A DNA stretch of 64,000 nucleotides, taken from positions 72,001 to 136,000 of the forward strand of contig CAJQUW010004768.1 in the NCBI GenBank assembly GCA_907163375.1, in the 5' to 3' direction. Position 1 is the stretch's first letter; each line of letters begins with the position of its first letter. The position numbers and the translations under genes are program-made. This DNA comes from Prostheceraeus crozeri (lineage: Eukaryota > Platyhelminthes > Polycladida > Euryleptidae). Of this stretch, positions 22,105 to 33,635 are shown piece by piece. Below the pieces are notes generated by a model. The model saw only the letters and a list, made by a program, of their open reading frames with translations. It searched no databases and was not told where the DNA came from.

Positions 22105-25100
22105 TTGAAGCTGGGACATTCCCATAACGATGTCTACATGTTTCATAATTTTAATAAACTTATAGTTAATAAGACTTAAGGTTTGTCCTTAAGAGGACAG
22201 GTGGTGCGTTCCCACCGGCAGACATTAAACGTTCAAGGCGCGTCAAACTTTTGACTATCCTAGGACTACATTTTAGAGCCAAACTTGACGAGATCGGTGT
22301 GGAGGACCTTCCCACTAGTCCATTTTTCACTCAGCGCTTCTAAAGCGGGGCTGGACCTTACCCCTAATGGTCCTCTGACTTGTGATCCTCGACAAATGCA
22401 TGAATGCATGAAGGTCTTTAAGCACAAAGACTTGACGGATCTGATTGCGTGCCGGGCGGACCTACCCGGGGGTCCATAACATAGCGCTATACGGGCTGGA
22501 CTTCACCCTTAAGTGTACGAGATCGTACAAGGCCGCTTAACAAGTGATCTCCTTGGTCAAAGTTTCAGGCTCGATTGATTAGGAACTTATATATAAATAG
22601 ACACTTAGTAATCACCATGTCAACCCCATGGAGACCAGTAACCGACACAGTCCATTCATCACACTAGGGTAGTTAGCGATAAAAAAAAAAAAGAACAAAC
22701 GTTAAAACAAATAAAACAATAGCCAGTCGTCAGCAGGTACCCGCCTGGTTGCGTTTCGGCCCCTCTACCTGAACGCTCAAGCCCAGGCGGGCGGGGCCCC
22801 GCATAAACTTATATGCGGCTGGCATTCTAAAATCAATACAGTAATGATATGTGTAATAATAAGTAATACTGATAGTAATAGTAAAAACAAAAACAAAACA
22901 ACCGCAAAAGACGGATACATCCAAAACAAACTAAAATATATGTGTGAAATACTGAAATGGTATAACCAATAAAAAAAAATAAAATGTTAAGAAAACAGTG
23001 TTAATTATATTGTTTAAAATGCGCACTGCGATGTCAGCTGCCTGGCTGAGAAATATCCAAACTTGACTAGAAAATTGTTATGACCGGTTAGGATTTTCTC
23101 AGTACATGCCTTCATTTTAGACTTACAATATCCTCTGCTGCTCATCACAAAAAGTGTCATATTAATTCGTTTAATTAGATCTTCAAGATGTGAGCAGATG
23201 CGACAATAACGTAAAACCTGGCCGGCAAATACATTAATTCCCATGTTATAAGGTATTGCACTGTCTGGAAATGTCAACAGAACAACAGGGAAATCAAAAT
23301 CTTCCACTTTATGATATATTGAGGTTCGAAGACCGTCTCTACTAGATTGGAGTCTCACATCGAGGTAAACAACGGCTTTGTCGTTGACTCCGTTTCTATC
23401 TGCAAGAAGCTCCATCGGGTAAATTTTCGGAATTAAGGTATTGAAATGCTTGTAATTTATTACGCATATATCGTCTATATATCTCGAAGTGTTTGACAAT
23501 AATTTAGCTAGTCCAAACTTTTTATTTTTAACCAATTGTTTCATAAAAGCAAATTCGCAATTTAACAGAAACAAGTCGGCAAGTAAAGGACTGCAATTCC
23601 CTCCCATTGGTACTCCTCGAATTTGTCTGAACACGTAACCGGAAAAAGAAATGTAGACTTCAGACACTATAAAATCAATAGCCTTCTTAAAAGAGTCCAC
23701 GTCATAACAAGAATACCCCTTATATTTGATTTTGGAGAAAAACGACTTCTCATATCCTACACACAAGTATCTACGATTAGTGGAATTGAATGTGAGATCA
23801 AGGATGGAAAAAATATTATTCTTGATAGCACCTTGATCTAAGTTTGTATAAAGAGTAGAGAAGTCAAAAACTTGCATAGAGTGGACGTTCACGTTAGAAA
23901 TATTCCTCAAAAAATCTTGAGTCGAGGCTACACTCCAAAAATAAGAATAACCAGTATTACTCCTGATTGACTCACAGTATCTATGGAAATTTTCTCTTAT
24001 CACTTTCAGACCTTTGTTGATATTCACCGATAACTTTTTAGTTGTACAATTTCTGGCTCCGGCAATGAATCTAAACTTATAAGGATTTTTATGCAATTTT
24101 GGAATCCAGAAAAGTTTTGGTAGTTTAAGGTCCTTGTCACTAACATTAATATTAAAGTTTGATTTCATATCTTTAACGTGTTTAGTAAGGACTTCCTTAT
24201 CAGAAATAAGCTCAGGTTTATAAGTTGCATTGCCTACTGCAGTGGAAGAATCTATGTCAAAACCAAGCTCGTCCATCAGGATTTTGAGATAGAACTTTTT
24301 ACATATGAAACTAAAGTTGTTGGATGGTTTATCGACAGGAACGACTATCAAGTTTTTATGGAGATCTTGCAACTCCTTATCAACACAAACGTTGCTGCCA
24401 TTATCTTTCCCACCCAACTTCTTACAACGAAAGATGCGGTGCTTTACTAACATCATGACCCTGTTTTTCCAAATAGAGAAGTCATCAACTTTTAAGTGAA
24501 GGCGACTGGACACACGAGATATATGATTATCTATGGAATCGCTGATCTCTTTTTGAATGGATTTCCATGATATTGACCTAGACAATCTGTGTTTAGTGCC
24601 ATACGCGAATATAGCTCTGAGACCTGGATCATTTATTATATCTAAATTACCGGTAAAAACATGCCCATAAGGCTCATAAACAAAACTGGTCATCGAGTCA
24701 CAGCTGCAATCGCTCTGTAAAATGCCAACAACTTCCTGAATTGTCAGGCTATTAAGAAACTTATTATAATTGAAGAATTTCAAACAAATAGGGTTATTAA
24801 GCTTATGGTACACTTTGGGAGGATATAGATGTTTCGCTTTTTCTGGAACTAAAGCACAGACACTTTTATCATTAAATACAGAAGGTAAATGAAGTTTGTC
24901 AACTAAATGAGACTTGAAAGGAATCACTATATGCGTTTTGTCTTCGGTAGAGCTATCCCTCTTGTTTCTATATAATTTACTATGAACATATGTTGTCAAA
25001 ACGAAAGATAGGTCATTCGACTGATCAAGAAGCCTAGAATACATAATTTTAAGCATGCTATCACTAATCGATTTCAAGCAATTATAGAAATGTCTTATTT

Positions 25101-25992
25101 TGTTGCTCTTCATCAACTCTTGAAGCTCCTTGAGAATATCCTCACAACTATTAGATGGAGGATATTTCTTTCTACCCGACTTCCTAAGGCCATGGCTTCT
25201 CTTACGTCTGCTAATAGGAGAACTAAAAAATGAAAATGAATTTGCAGTGTTCTGAGAGGCGCAACCTCCGCCTAACACTCTGTCATTCAAACCCAAAGGA
25301 TGCAAGGTGTTCAGCGTTCTTATATGAAAATCTTCCTTACTGTTAAGCTCGAAGGCAATTTCTGTATCAGATTTATTACGAACATCGACAAAGTCAATAA
25401 TTTGTATACTTACATCATCCCAACTGTGATTAGAACTATTAAAATGATTACTTAAATACGTATTGAGATGATTCTTTTGAACAGACTGCCGATGCCCATT
25501 AAGTCTACAATGTAATGGCTGTTTTGTCTGTCCAACATACTGGACCCCACATGATTGACATGTGATCAAATATATTACATGCCTACTCTTACACGAGAAA
25601 CTACTAGGATAATTTAAAACGAACCGTCTGCCGGTACTAAAACTCTTAAAAGTAGTATTAGTGTCAAGAGATTTACAACATAGGCATCTTTTGCTGCCAC
25701 AGACATCAACACTACTGACGCATGTGGAGGGCGCTATCCACTCCTTCGCATTAACGTCATACACTTTAGTTTGCATTATATCCATATTTCAAATGCCAGG
25801 ACCCCATACTAAGCAAGGAATCCTTTCAGAGGTTGGACTTTAGATCCTTGCTATCTAATTGGTACTTAGACCTAACACAACTACCGATGTCATTAATAAA
25901 CCGCTATAAGAACGTGAGGCTTTCGCCTGCCAGCAGAGGTCCAATAGCGGGGTCATAAACCACCAGCATCTGCAGACTTACTGTGTTAGCAA
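22105..25992 (-). mobile_element. PLE unit 3 (full length)
   Basis: 3,888 bp: 3' UTR 22105-23013, ORF 23014-25785, leader 25786-25992. The leader has two private substitutions (near 25914 and 25944). Confidence 0.9.
23014..25785 (-). CDS. PLE unit 3 GIY-YIG/RT protein
   Basis: 923 residues, open. One visible replacement relative to units 1 and 2: VPVDKPSNN in place of VPVDKASNN in the first conserved RT block (residue 487, near nucleotide 24327). The DK pair is kept; the effect of Pro beside it is unknown. Confidence 0.9.
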   Translation of the reverse strand: MDIMQTKVYDVNAKEWIAPSTCVSSVDVCGSKRCLCCKSLDTNTTFKSFSTGRRFVLNYPSSFSCKSRHVIYLITCQSCGVQYVGQTKQPLHCRLNGHRQSVQKNHLNTYLSNHFNSSNHSWDDVSIQIIDFVDVRNKSDTEIAFELNSKEDFHIRTLNTLHPLGLNDRVLGGGCASQNTANSFSFFSSPISRRKRSHGLRKSGRKKYPPSNSCEDILKELQELMKSNKIRHFYNCLKSISDSMLKIMYSRLLDQSNDLSFVLTTYVHSKLYRNKRDSSTEDKTHIVIPFKSHLVDKLHLPSVFNDKSVCALVPEKAKHLYPPKVYHKLNNPICLKFFNYNKFLNSLTIQEVVGILQSDCSCDSMTSFVYEPYGHVFTGNLDIINDPGLRAIFAYGTKHRLSRSISWKSIQKEISDSIDNHISRVSSRLHLKVDDFSIWKNRVMMLVKHRIFRCKKLGGKDNGSNVCVDKELQDLHKNLIVVPVDKPSNNFSFICKKFYLKILMDELGFDIDSSTAVGNATYKPELISDKEVLTKHVKDMKSNFNINVSDKDLKLPKLFWIPKLHKNPYKFRFIAGARNCTTKKLSVNINKGLKVIRENFHRYCESIRSNTGYSYFWSVASTQDFLRNISNVNVHSMQVFDFSTLYTNLDQGAIKNNIFSILDLTFNSTNRRYLCVGYEKSFFSKIKYKGYSCYDVDSFKKAIDFIVSEVYISFSGYVFRQIRGVPMGGNCSPLLADLFLLNCEFAFMKQLVKNKKFGLAKLLSNTSRYIDDICVINYKHFNTLIPKIYPMELLADRNGVNDKAVVYLDVRLQSSRDGLRTSIYHKVEDFDFPVVLLTFPDSAIPYNMGINVFAGQVLRYCRICSHLEDLIKRINMTLFVMSSRGYCKSKMKACTEKILTGHNNFLVKFGYFSARQLTSQCAF

Positions 25993-28900
25993 TTGAAGCT
26001 GGGACATTCCCATAACGATGTCTACATGTTTCATAATTTTAATAAACTTATAGTTAATAAGACTTAAGGTTTGTCCTTAAGAGGACAGGTGGTGCGTTCC
26101 CACCGGCAGACATTAAACGTTCAAGGCGCGTCAAACTTTTGACTATCCTAGGACTACATTTTAGAGCCAAACTTGACGAGATCGGTGTGGAGGACCTTCC
26201 CACTAGTCCATTTTTCACTCAGCGCTTCTAAAGCGGGGCTGGACCTTACCCCTAATGGTCCTCTGACTTGTGATCCTCGACAAATGCATGAATGCATGAA
26301 GGTCTTTAAGCACAAAGACTTGACGGATCTGATTGCGTGCCGGGCGGACCTACCCGGGGGTCCATAACATAGCGCTATACGGGCTGGACTTCACCCTTAA
26401 GTGTACGAGATCGTACAAGGCCGCTTAACAAGTGATCTCCTTGGTCAAAGTTTCAGGCTCGATTGATTAGGAACTTATATATAAATAGACACTTAGTAAT
26501 CACCATGTCAACCCCATGGAGACCAGTAACCGACACAGTCCATTCATCACACTAGGGTAGTTAGCGATAAAAAAAAAAAAAAAAAAAAAAAGAACAAACG
26601 TTAAAACAAATAAAACAATAGCCAGTCGTCAGCAGGTACCCGCCTGGTTGCGTTTCGGCCCCTCTACCTGAACGCTCAAGCCCAGGCGGGCGGGGCCCCG
26701 CATAAACTTATATGCGGCTGGCATTCTAAAATCAATACAGTAATGATATGTGTAATAATAAGTAATACTGATAGTAATAGTAAAAACAAAAACAAAACAA
26801 CCGCAAAAGACGGATACATCCAAAACAAACTAAAATATATGTGTGAAATACTGAAATGGTATAACCAATAAAAAAAAAAATAAAATGTTAAGAAAACAGT
26901 GTTAATTATATTGTTTAAAATGCGCACTGCGATGTCAGCTGCCTGGCTGAGAAATATCCAAACTTGACTAGAAAATTGTTATGACCGGTTAGGATTTTCT
27001 CAGTACATGCCTTCATTTTAGACTTACAATATCCTCTGCTGCTCATCACAAAAAGTGTCATATTAATTCGTTTAATTAGATCTTCAAGATGTGAGCAGAT
27101 GCGACAATAACGTAAAACCTGGCCGGCAAATACATTAATTCCCATGTTATAAGGTATTGCACTGTCTGGAAATGTCAACAGAACAACAGGGAAATCAAAA
27201 TCTTCCACTTTATGATATATTGAGGTTCGAAGACCGTCTCTACTAGATTGGAGTCTCACATCGAGGTAAACAACGGCTTTGTCATTGACTCCGTTTCTAT
27301 CTGCAAGAAGCTCCATCGGGTAAATTTTCGGAATTAAGGTATTGAAATGCTTGTAATTTATTACGCATATATCGTCTATATATCTCGAAGTGTTTGACAA
27401 TAATTTAGCTAGTCCAAACTTTTTATTTTTAACCAATTGTTTCATAAAAGCAAATTCGCAATTTAACAGAAACAAGTCGGCAAGTAAAGGACTGCAATTC
27501 CCTCCCATTGGTACTCCTCGAATTTGTCTGAACACGTAACCGGAAAAAGAAATGTAGACTTCAGACACTATAAAATCAATAGCCTTCTTAAAAGAGTCCA
27601 CGTCATAACAAGAATACCCCTTATATTTGATTTTGGAGAAAAACGACTTCTCATATCCTACACACAAGTATCTACGATTAGTGGAATTGAATGTGAGATC
27701 AAGGATGGAAAAAATATTATTCTTGATAGCACCTTGATCTAAGTTTGTATAAAGAGTAGAGAAGTCAAAAACTTGCATAGAGTGGACGTTCACGTTAGAA
27801 ATATTCCTCAAAAAATCTTGAGTCGAGGCTACACTCCAAAAATAAGAATAACCAGTATTACTCCTGATTGACTCACAGTATCTATGGAAATTTTCTCTTA
27901 TCACTTTCAGACCTTTGTTGATATTCACCGATAACTTTTTAGTTGTACAATTTCTGGCTCCGGCAATGAATCTAAACTTATAAGGATTTTTATGCAATTT
28001 TGGAATCCAGAAAAGTTTTGGTAGTTTAAGGTCCTTGTCACTAACATTAATATTAAAGTTTGATTTCATATCTTTAACGTGTTTAGTAAAGACTTCCTTA
28101 TCAGAAATAAGCTCAGGTTTATAAGTTGCATTGCCTACTGCAGTGGAAGAATTTATGTCAAAACCAAGCTCGTCCATCAGGATTTTGAGATAGAACTTTT
28201 TACATATGAAACTAAAGTTGTTGGATGCTTTATCGACAGGAACGACTATCAAGTTTTTATGGAGATCTTGCAACTCCTTATCAACACAAACGTTGCTGCC
28301 ATTATCTTTCCCACCCAACTTACAACGAAAGATGCGGTGCTTTACTAACATCATGACCCTGTTTTTCCAAATAGAGAAGTCATCAACTTTTAAGTGAAGG
28401 CGACTGGACACACGAGATATATGATTATCTATGGAATCGCTGATCTCTTTTTGAATGGATTTCCATGATATTGACCTAGACAATCTGTGTTTAGTGCCAT
28501 ACGCGAATATAGCTCTGAGACCTGGATCATTTATTATATCTAAATTACCGGTAAAAACATGCCCATAAGGCTCATAAACAAAACTGGTCATCGAGTCACA
28601 GCTGCAATCGCTCTGTAAAATGCCAACAACTTCCTGAATTGTCAGGCTATTAAGAAACTTATTATAATTGAAGAATTTCAAACAAATAGGGTTATTAAGC
28701 TTATGGTACACTTTGGGAGGATATAGATGTTTCGCTTTTTCTGGAACTAAAGCACAGACACTTTTATCATTAAATACAGAAGGTAAATGAAGTTTGTCAA
28801 CTAAATGAGACTTGAAAGGAATCACTATATGCGTTTTGTCTTCGGTAGAGCTATCCCTCTTGTTTCTATATAATTTACTATGAACATATGTTGTCAAAAC

Positions 28901-29532
28901 GAAAGATAGGTCATTCGACTGATCAAGAAGCCTAGAATACATAATTTTAAGCATGCTATCACTAATCGATTTCAAGCAATTATAGAAATGTCTTATTTTG
29001 TTGCTCTTCATCAACTCTTGAAGCTCCTTGAGAATATCCTCACAACTATTAGATGGAGGATATTTCTTTCTACCCGACTTCCTAAGGCCATGGCTTCTCT
29101 TACGTCTGCTAATAGGAGAACTAAAAAATGAAAATGAATTTGCAGTGTTCTGAGAGGCGCAACCTCCGCCTAACACTCTGTCATTCAAACCCAAAGGATG
29201 CAAGGTGTTCAGCGTTCTTATATGAAAATCTTCCTTACTGTTAAGCTCGAAGGCAATTTCTGTATCAGATTTATTACGAACATCGACAAAGTCAATAATT
29301 TGTATACTTACATCATCCCAACTGTGATTAGAACTATTAAAATGATTACTTAAATACGTATTGAGATGATTCTTTTGAACAGACTGCCGATGCCCATTAA
29401 GTCTACAATGTAATGGCTGTTTTGTCTGTCCAACATACTGGACCCCACATGATTGACATGTGATCAAATATATTACATGCCTACTCTTACACGAGAAACT
29501 ACTAGGATAATTTAAAACGAACCGTCTGCCGG
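25993..29532 (-). mobile_element. PLE unit 4 (5'-truncated)
   Basis: Starts inside the ORF at the equivalent of nucleotide 25634 of unit 3 and joins the polymerase gene directly at 29532/29533. Its 3' UTR has the longest A-run of the array (about 26570-26591), roughly ten A longer than in the others. It has more private changes than units 1-3. Confidence 0.9.
26915..29467 (-). CDS. PLE unit 4 GIY-YIG/RT protein, N-terminally truncated
   Basis: The homologous frame is open from the junction at 29532; the first methionine in frame is at 29467, which lies inside the GIY-YIG domain (just before TCQSCGVQYVG). The Cys-rich motif and the IYLI strand start are therefore not translated from an in-frame ATG. 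One Lys of the CKKLGG stretch is lost by a 3-nt deletion near 28320, and two other replacements (D to N, L to F) lie near 28090-28155. The RT core motifs are intact. Confidence 0.85.
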   Translation of the reverse strand: MITCQSCGVQYVGQTKQPLHCRLNGHRQSVQKNHLNTYLSNHFNSSNHSWDDVSIQIIDFVDVRNKSDTEIAFELNSKEDFHIRTLNTLHPLGLNDRVLGGGCASQNTANSFSFFSSPISRRKRSHGLRKSGRKKYPPSNSCEDILKELQELMKSNKIRHFYNCLKSISDSMLKIMYSRLLDQSNDLSFVLTTYVHSKLYRNKRDSSTEDKTHIVIPFKSHLVDKLHLPSVFNDKSVCALVPEKAKHLYPPKVYHKLNNPICLKFFNYNKFLNSLTIQEVVGILQSDCSCDSMTSFVYEPYGHVFTGNLDIINDPGLRAIFAYGTKHRLSRSISWKSIQKEISDSIDNHISRVSSRLHLKVDDFSIWKNRVMMLVKHRIFRCKLGGKDNGSNVCVDKELQDLHKNLIVVPVDKASNNFSFICKKFYLKILMDELGFDINSSTAVGNATYKPELISDKEVFTKHVKDMKSNFNINVSDKDLKLPKLFWIPKLHKNPYKFRFIAGARNCTTKKLSVNINKGLKVIRENFHRYCESIRSNTGYSYFWSVASTQDFLRNISNVNVHSMQVFDFSTLYTNLDQGAIKNNIFSILDLTFNSTNRRYLCVGYEKSFFSKIKYKGYSCYDVDSFKKAIDFIVSEVYISFSGYVFRQIRGVPMGGNCSPLLADLFLLNCEFAFMKQLVKNKKFGLAKLLSNTSRYIDDICVINYKHFNTLIPKIYPMELLADRNGVNDKAVVYLDVRLQSSRDGLRTSIYHKVEDFDFPVVLLTFPDSAIPYNMGINVFAGQVLRYCRICSHLEDLIKRINMTLFVMSSRGYCKSKMKACTEKILTGHNNFLVKFGYFSARQLTSQCAF

Positions 29533-30625
29533 CATGTAATTTCCTCTATCATATACTATTTCTGATTGACATAAATTTTTATTATTCAAATAAAATTTTT
29601 TTGAATCTGAGTAAAATGGAGTAATATTACCAATAGAAACATAATTCACATTTAATTCAAAAACATTTACTTCTACTAAATTTTTATTCTTTTTATGAAA
29701 CTTTGTTAGCTTATTATAATCATATGGAAATTCATGTAAGCCATCAGAGAGATCAAATTCCTTTATGTATTCTTCTTTATTATAATGACTTAGTCTTTCC
29801 TTGTGATATTCTGCAGGATGTAAATGTGCTATAATACTCCACAGAAAACAATAATCATCTTCATTTTTTATGTTGATTATTTGTGGTGAGCTGAAAGGCA
29901 AAGAAACATAACTACCACCAGTGTTATTTTTATATTTATCAATTACTATTTTCTTAGATAGTATTTTAACAAATCTCCAACCAGATTCACGTAACTGGGC
30001 TTCAATTATACAATTTTCTAATTTAAGTATCATTTGTTCAAATATGGGTTGTATATCATTTACATTATGAATTTCTTGTGAATTTGTAAAATGTCCTTGT
30101 ATTATATCTTCTGGAATTCCATCAAGTCCATTTTTTGTATAAAGTACTTCTACATTCATATAACATTTGAAAGATTTCTTAAATATATTATAAAAGTTGG
30201 ATAGAATATCGGAAAAAGTTTCATCGGTTTCATTATGTTCAACAGATTCATTAAATAAATATTTTATATCTGTTATGGGCGAAGCCCTGGAACCTTCGGT
30301 TCGTTCGGCTTCATCAAATTCATCTATTTCGTTAAATTCATCAGTATCGCTAAATAAATATCTTCCATCTGGTATGGACTCATCTTCACTATTAAAAACT
30401 TTTTTATATTCTGAATGTGAATAATCATCAAATATTTTTTTAACTTTTATATCAGTAGGTAATGTTTTTTAGATAGTTTATATAATTATTTAATTTTAAC
30501 ATATTTCCTTCATCAACTCGATCTACATTTTGCAAATGCGTTTTACTATTTAAATGAGATTGATAACTTCTTTTTGTTTGCAACTGTCTTTTACATAAGA
30601 CACAATAAAACTTGGTATTTTCCAT
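29533..30625 (-). pseudogene. Polinton A polymerase gene, N-terminal region
   Basis: Begins with a U1-type C2H2 zinc finger (CVLC....K..YQSHLNSKTHLQN style), an acidic low-complexity stretch, then the conserved pre-polymerase region of Polinton PolB proteins: ENCIIEAQLRESGWRFVKILSK, then DDYCFLWSIIAHLHP and FDLSDGLHEFPYDYNKLTKFHKKN..VEVNVFELN. It is cut from the rest (10972-14327) by the PLE array. The short intact stretch compared with C is very similar. Confidence 0.75.
30277..30302. repeat. Mini double hairpin in polymerase N-terminal region of A
   Basis: GGGC-GAA-GCCC (30277-30287), then GAACC-TTC-GGTTC (30290-30302). On the coding strand it reads RTEGSRASP. C has the same element about 30 codons away (54222-54247) and not here. 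Confidence 0.85.
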
Positions 30626-30764
30626 TTTTTTTATTTTTTAAAGAAAAAAATTGTGTTTTAATTTTAGATATAAACATTCTAATATCAAAGAGCTATTATA
30701 TATTATTATATATTTCACGTTCTTAAGTTATTTTATTTTCTTTATCACATTAAGTTTTATCATA

Positions 30765-32117
30765 TTAAGTTTTATCATATAACGTTTTATCAAAAGATAA
30801 TTTAAATTTATTTTCACTAACAATTGATTCTTCATCATCATCATAAATTGATTCTTCAACATCATAAATTACACTTTTTGGTATAGGATGCCATTCCCTG
30901 ATGGGAATATCTAATTCTAAATTAGATTTATTATTTGATAATAATATAATAGAGAAAAATATTGGTCTTTGATCTCTATTGGAAAATTTAATAACACCAC
31001 CATAATCTGAATCATTTTTAGTTTTTATTAAAGATGATAAAATTTTAAATTGATTAGATGTAAATCCTAATTTAAATTTTGTAGACCCGACACATAGTTG
31101 TCTAACAGTATCTTCAACTATACCATTATTATTATTTTCAATTGTAAGAAAATGAAATTTAGATAAATTTTGATTATATGTAGTATTAATATCATGTACA
31201 TCAGTATGAGATATAAATTTTTCTTCACTTAAATTTTTATAATTGCTAATATTTTTATAATCTTTTTTACCATTTACACCTTTTTCACATGTTTCAGAAT
31301 CATCATTTATATTATCATCATCTATATTATTATCATTATTATTATTATAAGATTCTTTAAAGTTATTATTATAAGATTTTTTAAAATTATTATGATTATG
31401 ATTATGGTCATTGTTAATAGTATAAGGTGTTGTCCACATATAAATTTTCTCTTGTTGAGCTAAACCATTTATGTAAGATTTCAACAAATTAATATTTAAG
31501 TTTGAATATAATCCTATATATAGGTATCATTGTCATATCTTTGTGGCATTTCTGATGTTTCTTGTTTATAAATTGTATCTCCATAATAAACTTGACATAG
31601 TAACTCTCCATTATGTTTTTTACTTTCTATGTGAATGTTATATTGGTTATGTTCCTCAACAAATAATCTAATTTTTTCCTTTGAAAAAGATTTTATTTTT
31701 TTTACTAATTCTCTAATATTGATATAATTAATTATTTTAGTTTCTACCCAATCAGTATTACTAATTGGCAACACTGCTTTAATAAAACCATAAACATTAT
31801 TATGACCTATTATAACCATATTTTCTTTATTTAGGTTTACCATAAAAACATATGCAACATCATTATACTTACTTGCAATATCCATAAATTTAATAAATGG
31901 ATCACCAGGAAAAATGCAATAATTAGTTTCTATAGAAGGTAAACCTTTAGTCTGTTCTCTAAATATTTCTGCTTGTAATTCGAATAAAATCTTTACATCT
32001 ATACATGGATTATTATTATTATTATTATCAAAACATTTATTTTCAAATCCCGTTGATCTCGTCGAATAAGAATAATAATGCGGACGAATATAATTTTTTT
32101 AAATTTGCTTTTTCCAT
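30765..32117 (-). pseudogene. Polinton A clamp-like protein (hypothetical)
   Basis: Homologue of the uninterrupted 454-codon ORF of C (52444-53808). Has the conserved FIKFMDIASKYNDVAYV...VIIGHNNVYGFIKAVLPISNTDW block and the FKLGFTSNQFKILSSLIK...VIKFSNRDQRPIFFSI block, joined by an Asn/Asp-rich linker. See the entry for C for the suggested fold. It is transcribed away from the fibre-like gene at 32165. Broken, about two lesions. Confidence 0.5.
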
Positions 32118-32164
32118 TTTTTTTATTTTTATGTGAGAAAAAAATACTTTTTAATCTTTAAAAA

Positions 32165-33052
32165 ATGATGTTCCCAAATGTTCGTGGAAGTGCATATATC
32201 CCGAATAATCGTGAATCAGAAATAGAAATAGAAAATTATGTCATGAAAACTGGAGACGTTTTATCTGGCGCATTACATCTTTCTATTCTTCCACAACAAA
32301 ATACAGAGTTAACAAATAAACAATATGTTGATACACAAATCAATGACTTAAAAGAAAAATATATAAACGATGTTTTGGCTCCACTGATGAATGAATTAAA
32401 GTTGCTTAAACTTAATGACAAATCATTAAACGAAAAATTATTAAAACTTGATAAAAAGGATAGAGAGCTAGAAGCAGATATAGCAAAACTTTTCAAAAAG
32501 ATTTCAGAACAATCAAAAATTTTAATATTGCTTTCTATAAATTTAAAATCTGCAGTCATTAAAAATAAACAACAGATAAAATTATTGAAAGAACAATTAG
32601 AAGATGAAATAGAAAAACTACTTGAAAGAATTAAAAAAAATTTAAAGCAGTTACGAACTACATTCCAAAAAAGTGTTGATGAATTGAGTTCTGAATTTAC
32701 TCAAGAAATGAAAAAGATGAATAGAATAATAAATGAAGTAAACTCACTTAATCAAAAAGTTAATAAAATGAAAACTCTTAAAAATAATTTAGAAAATGAA
32801 TTAAAGAAAAATTTGCAAGAAAACTCTAGAGGAAATAAAGAAGAGTTAGATGCTGTTAAAAGACAATTAGATGTTCTTAAAGTTAAATTGAATGCTCTTA
32901 AAACGGCGTTGAAGATGAATCAGGAGAAAATGCAAGTTAATAGAAAAGAAATTAAAATACATCACACGCTACTTGACGCAATAGATAGAGTGCAACGGAA
33001 AATTAATAAAGCTATCACGAAGTTGTTGGACATTCACACACGTAAATCTTAA
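32165..33052 (+). CDS. Polinton A fibre-like coiled-coil protein
   Basis: 295 residues, open. The N-terminus has MKTGDVLSGALHLSILPQQNTELTNKQYVD, here given as motif MKTGDVLSG...NKQYVD, the pattern found at the start of phage and virus tail-fibre trimers. The remaining ~220 residues are heptad-rich with Lys, Glu and Leu, predicted as a long coiled coil. It probably forms a trimeric spike or fibre on the capsid. First gene of the capsid cluster that runs rightward. B's copy is nearly identical in its last 150 residues. Confidence 0.65.
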   Translation: MMFPNVRGSAYIPNNRESEIEIENYVMKTGDVLSGALHLSILPQQNTELTNKQYVDTQINDLKEKYINDVLAPLMNELKLLKLNDKSLNEKLLKLDKKDRELEADIAKLFKKISEQSKILILLSINLKSAVIKNKQQIKLLKEQLEDEIEKLLERIKKNLKQLRTTFQKSVDELSSEFTQEMKKMNRIINEVNSLNQKVNKMKTLKNNLENELKKNLQENSRGNKEELDAVKRQLDVLKVKLNALKTALKMNQEKMQVNRKEIKIHHTLLDAIDRVQRKINKAITKLLDIHTRKS

Positions 33053-33093
33053 CGTAAATAATTTCCCCCAAAAGTCAAATTTAATCCTAAAAA

Positions 33094-33635
33094 ATGCCTA
33101 TAATTTATAAACACAATCTTAAACATTTTGCTTCAAATAACAAAATTGCTCATAAACCATCTATGAAATCTGTTTACCATTATGACAGTGTAGAAACAAT
33201 TCAAAAAGAAGGGGCTGGCATCTTTTCTGGTATAGGAAGTATCGTTAACTTAATTAAAAATAATAAAGATTTGATTACATCTGCTGCAAAAGAAGCAGCT
33301 GCTGTAGGTAGTACAGCTAGTGCAATATCAAATGCTGTTAAGTCTCAAAACGAACTAAAACAACTAGAAGCTATTCGTAAAATTAGGAATGATTCTGAAG
33401 AGCTAAAAAATTAAAAAAACTTTCAGAGGAAACAAAAAACAAAATTGCTAACATAGCTATGGGGGGCTAAACCTGGAGGAGCGGAGCTCCGTCTGATGGT
33501 AAACACAAGAAAAAATCAGGCGTAGCCATAGAACCTAGGGTTCGTTCAATTGAAGAAATAAGAGCTAATGGTGTTAACAGCAACCTTCGGTCTAACCAGC
33601 AAAGCTGTAGCGGAGCTGGTTTAGAAAAATTCTAA
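33094..33635 (+). pseudogene. Polinton A small core protein (hypothetical)
   Basis: Begins MPIIYKHNLKHFASN and has a Gly/Ala-rich hydrophobic centre (GAGIFSGIGSIVNLIKNNKDLITSAAKEAAAVGSTASAI) described here by its ends, GAGIFSGIGS to AVGSTASAI, then a charged helix. Such small Gly-rich proteins accompany Polinton capsid genes and recall adenovirus core or pVI-like proteins. The 3' part is rich in mini hairpins. Confidence 0.5.
33478..33619. repeat. Cluster of three mini hairpins in 3' part of core-protein gene, A
   Basis: GGAGC-GGA-GCTCC (33478-33490), GAACC-TAG-GGTTC (33531-33543), and an outer CCAGC/GCTGG pair (33596-33619) that encloses AGC-AAA-GCT and AGC-GGA-GCT. The last has a partner with swapped inner arms in C (50744-50767). 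Confidence 0.8.

Larger units (their letters stand above)
14328..29532 (-). mobile_element. Tandem array of a Naiad-type Penelope-like element in polB of Polinton A
   Basis: Four head-to-tail units on the minus strand: 14328-18214, 18215-22104, 22105-25992 and a 5'-truncated 25993-29532. Period about 3.89 kb. Flanks reproduce the polymerase sequence seen uninterrupted in C near 55075, with CAT duplicated (14325-14327 and 29533-29535). The leading unit in transcription order lacks its 5' UTR and about 50 codons. Units are nearly identical; differences are scattered substitutions, a 3-nt deletion in the last unit and poly(A) length. The upstream truncated copy plus full tandem copies is a familiar PLE insertion form. 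Confidence 0.9.

Noticed and set aside
14328-29532. LTR retrotransposon or endogenous retrovirus
   Set aside because: No gag, protease or retroviral integrase; GIY-YIG nuclease and YIDD-type PLE reverse transcriptase instead, and tandem units in place of LTRs.
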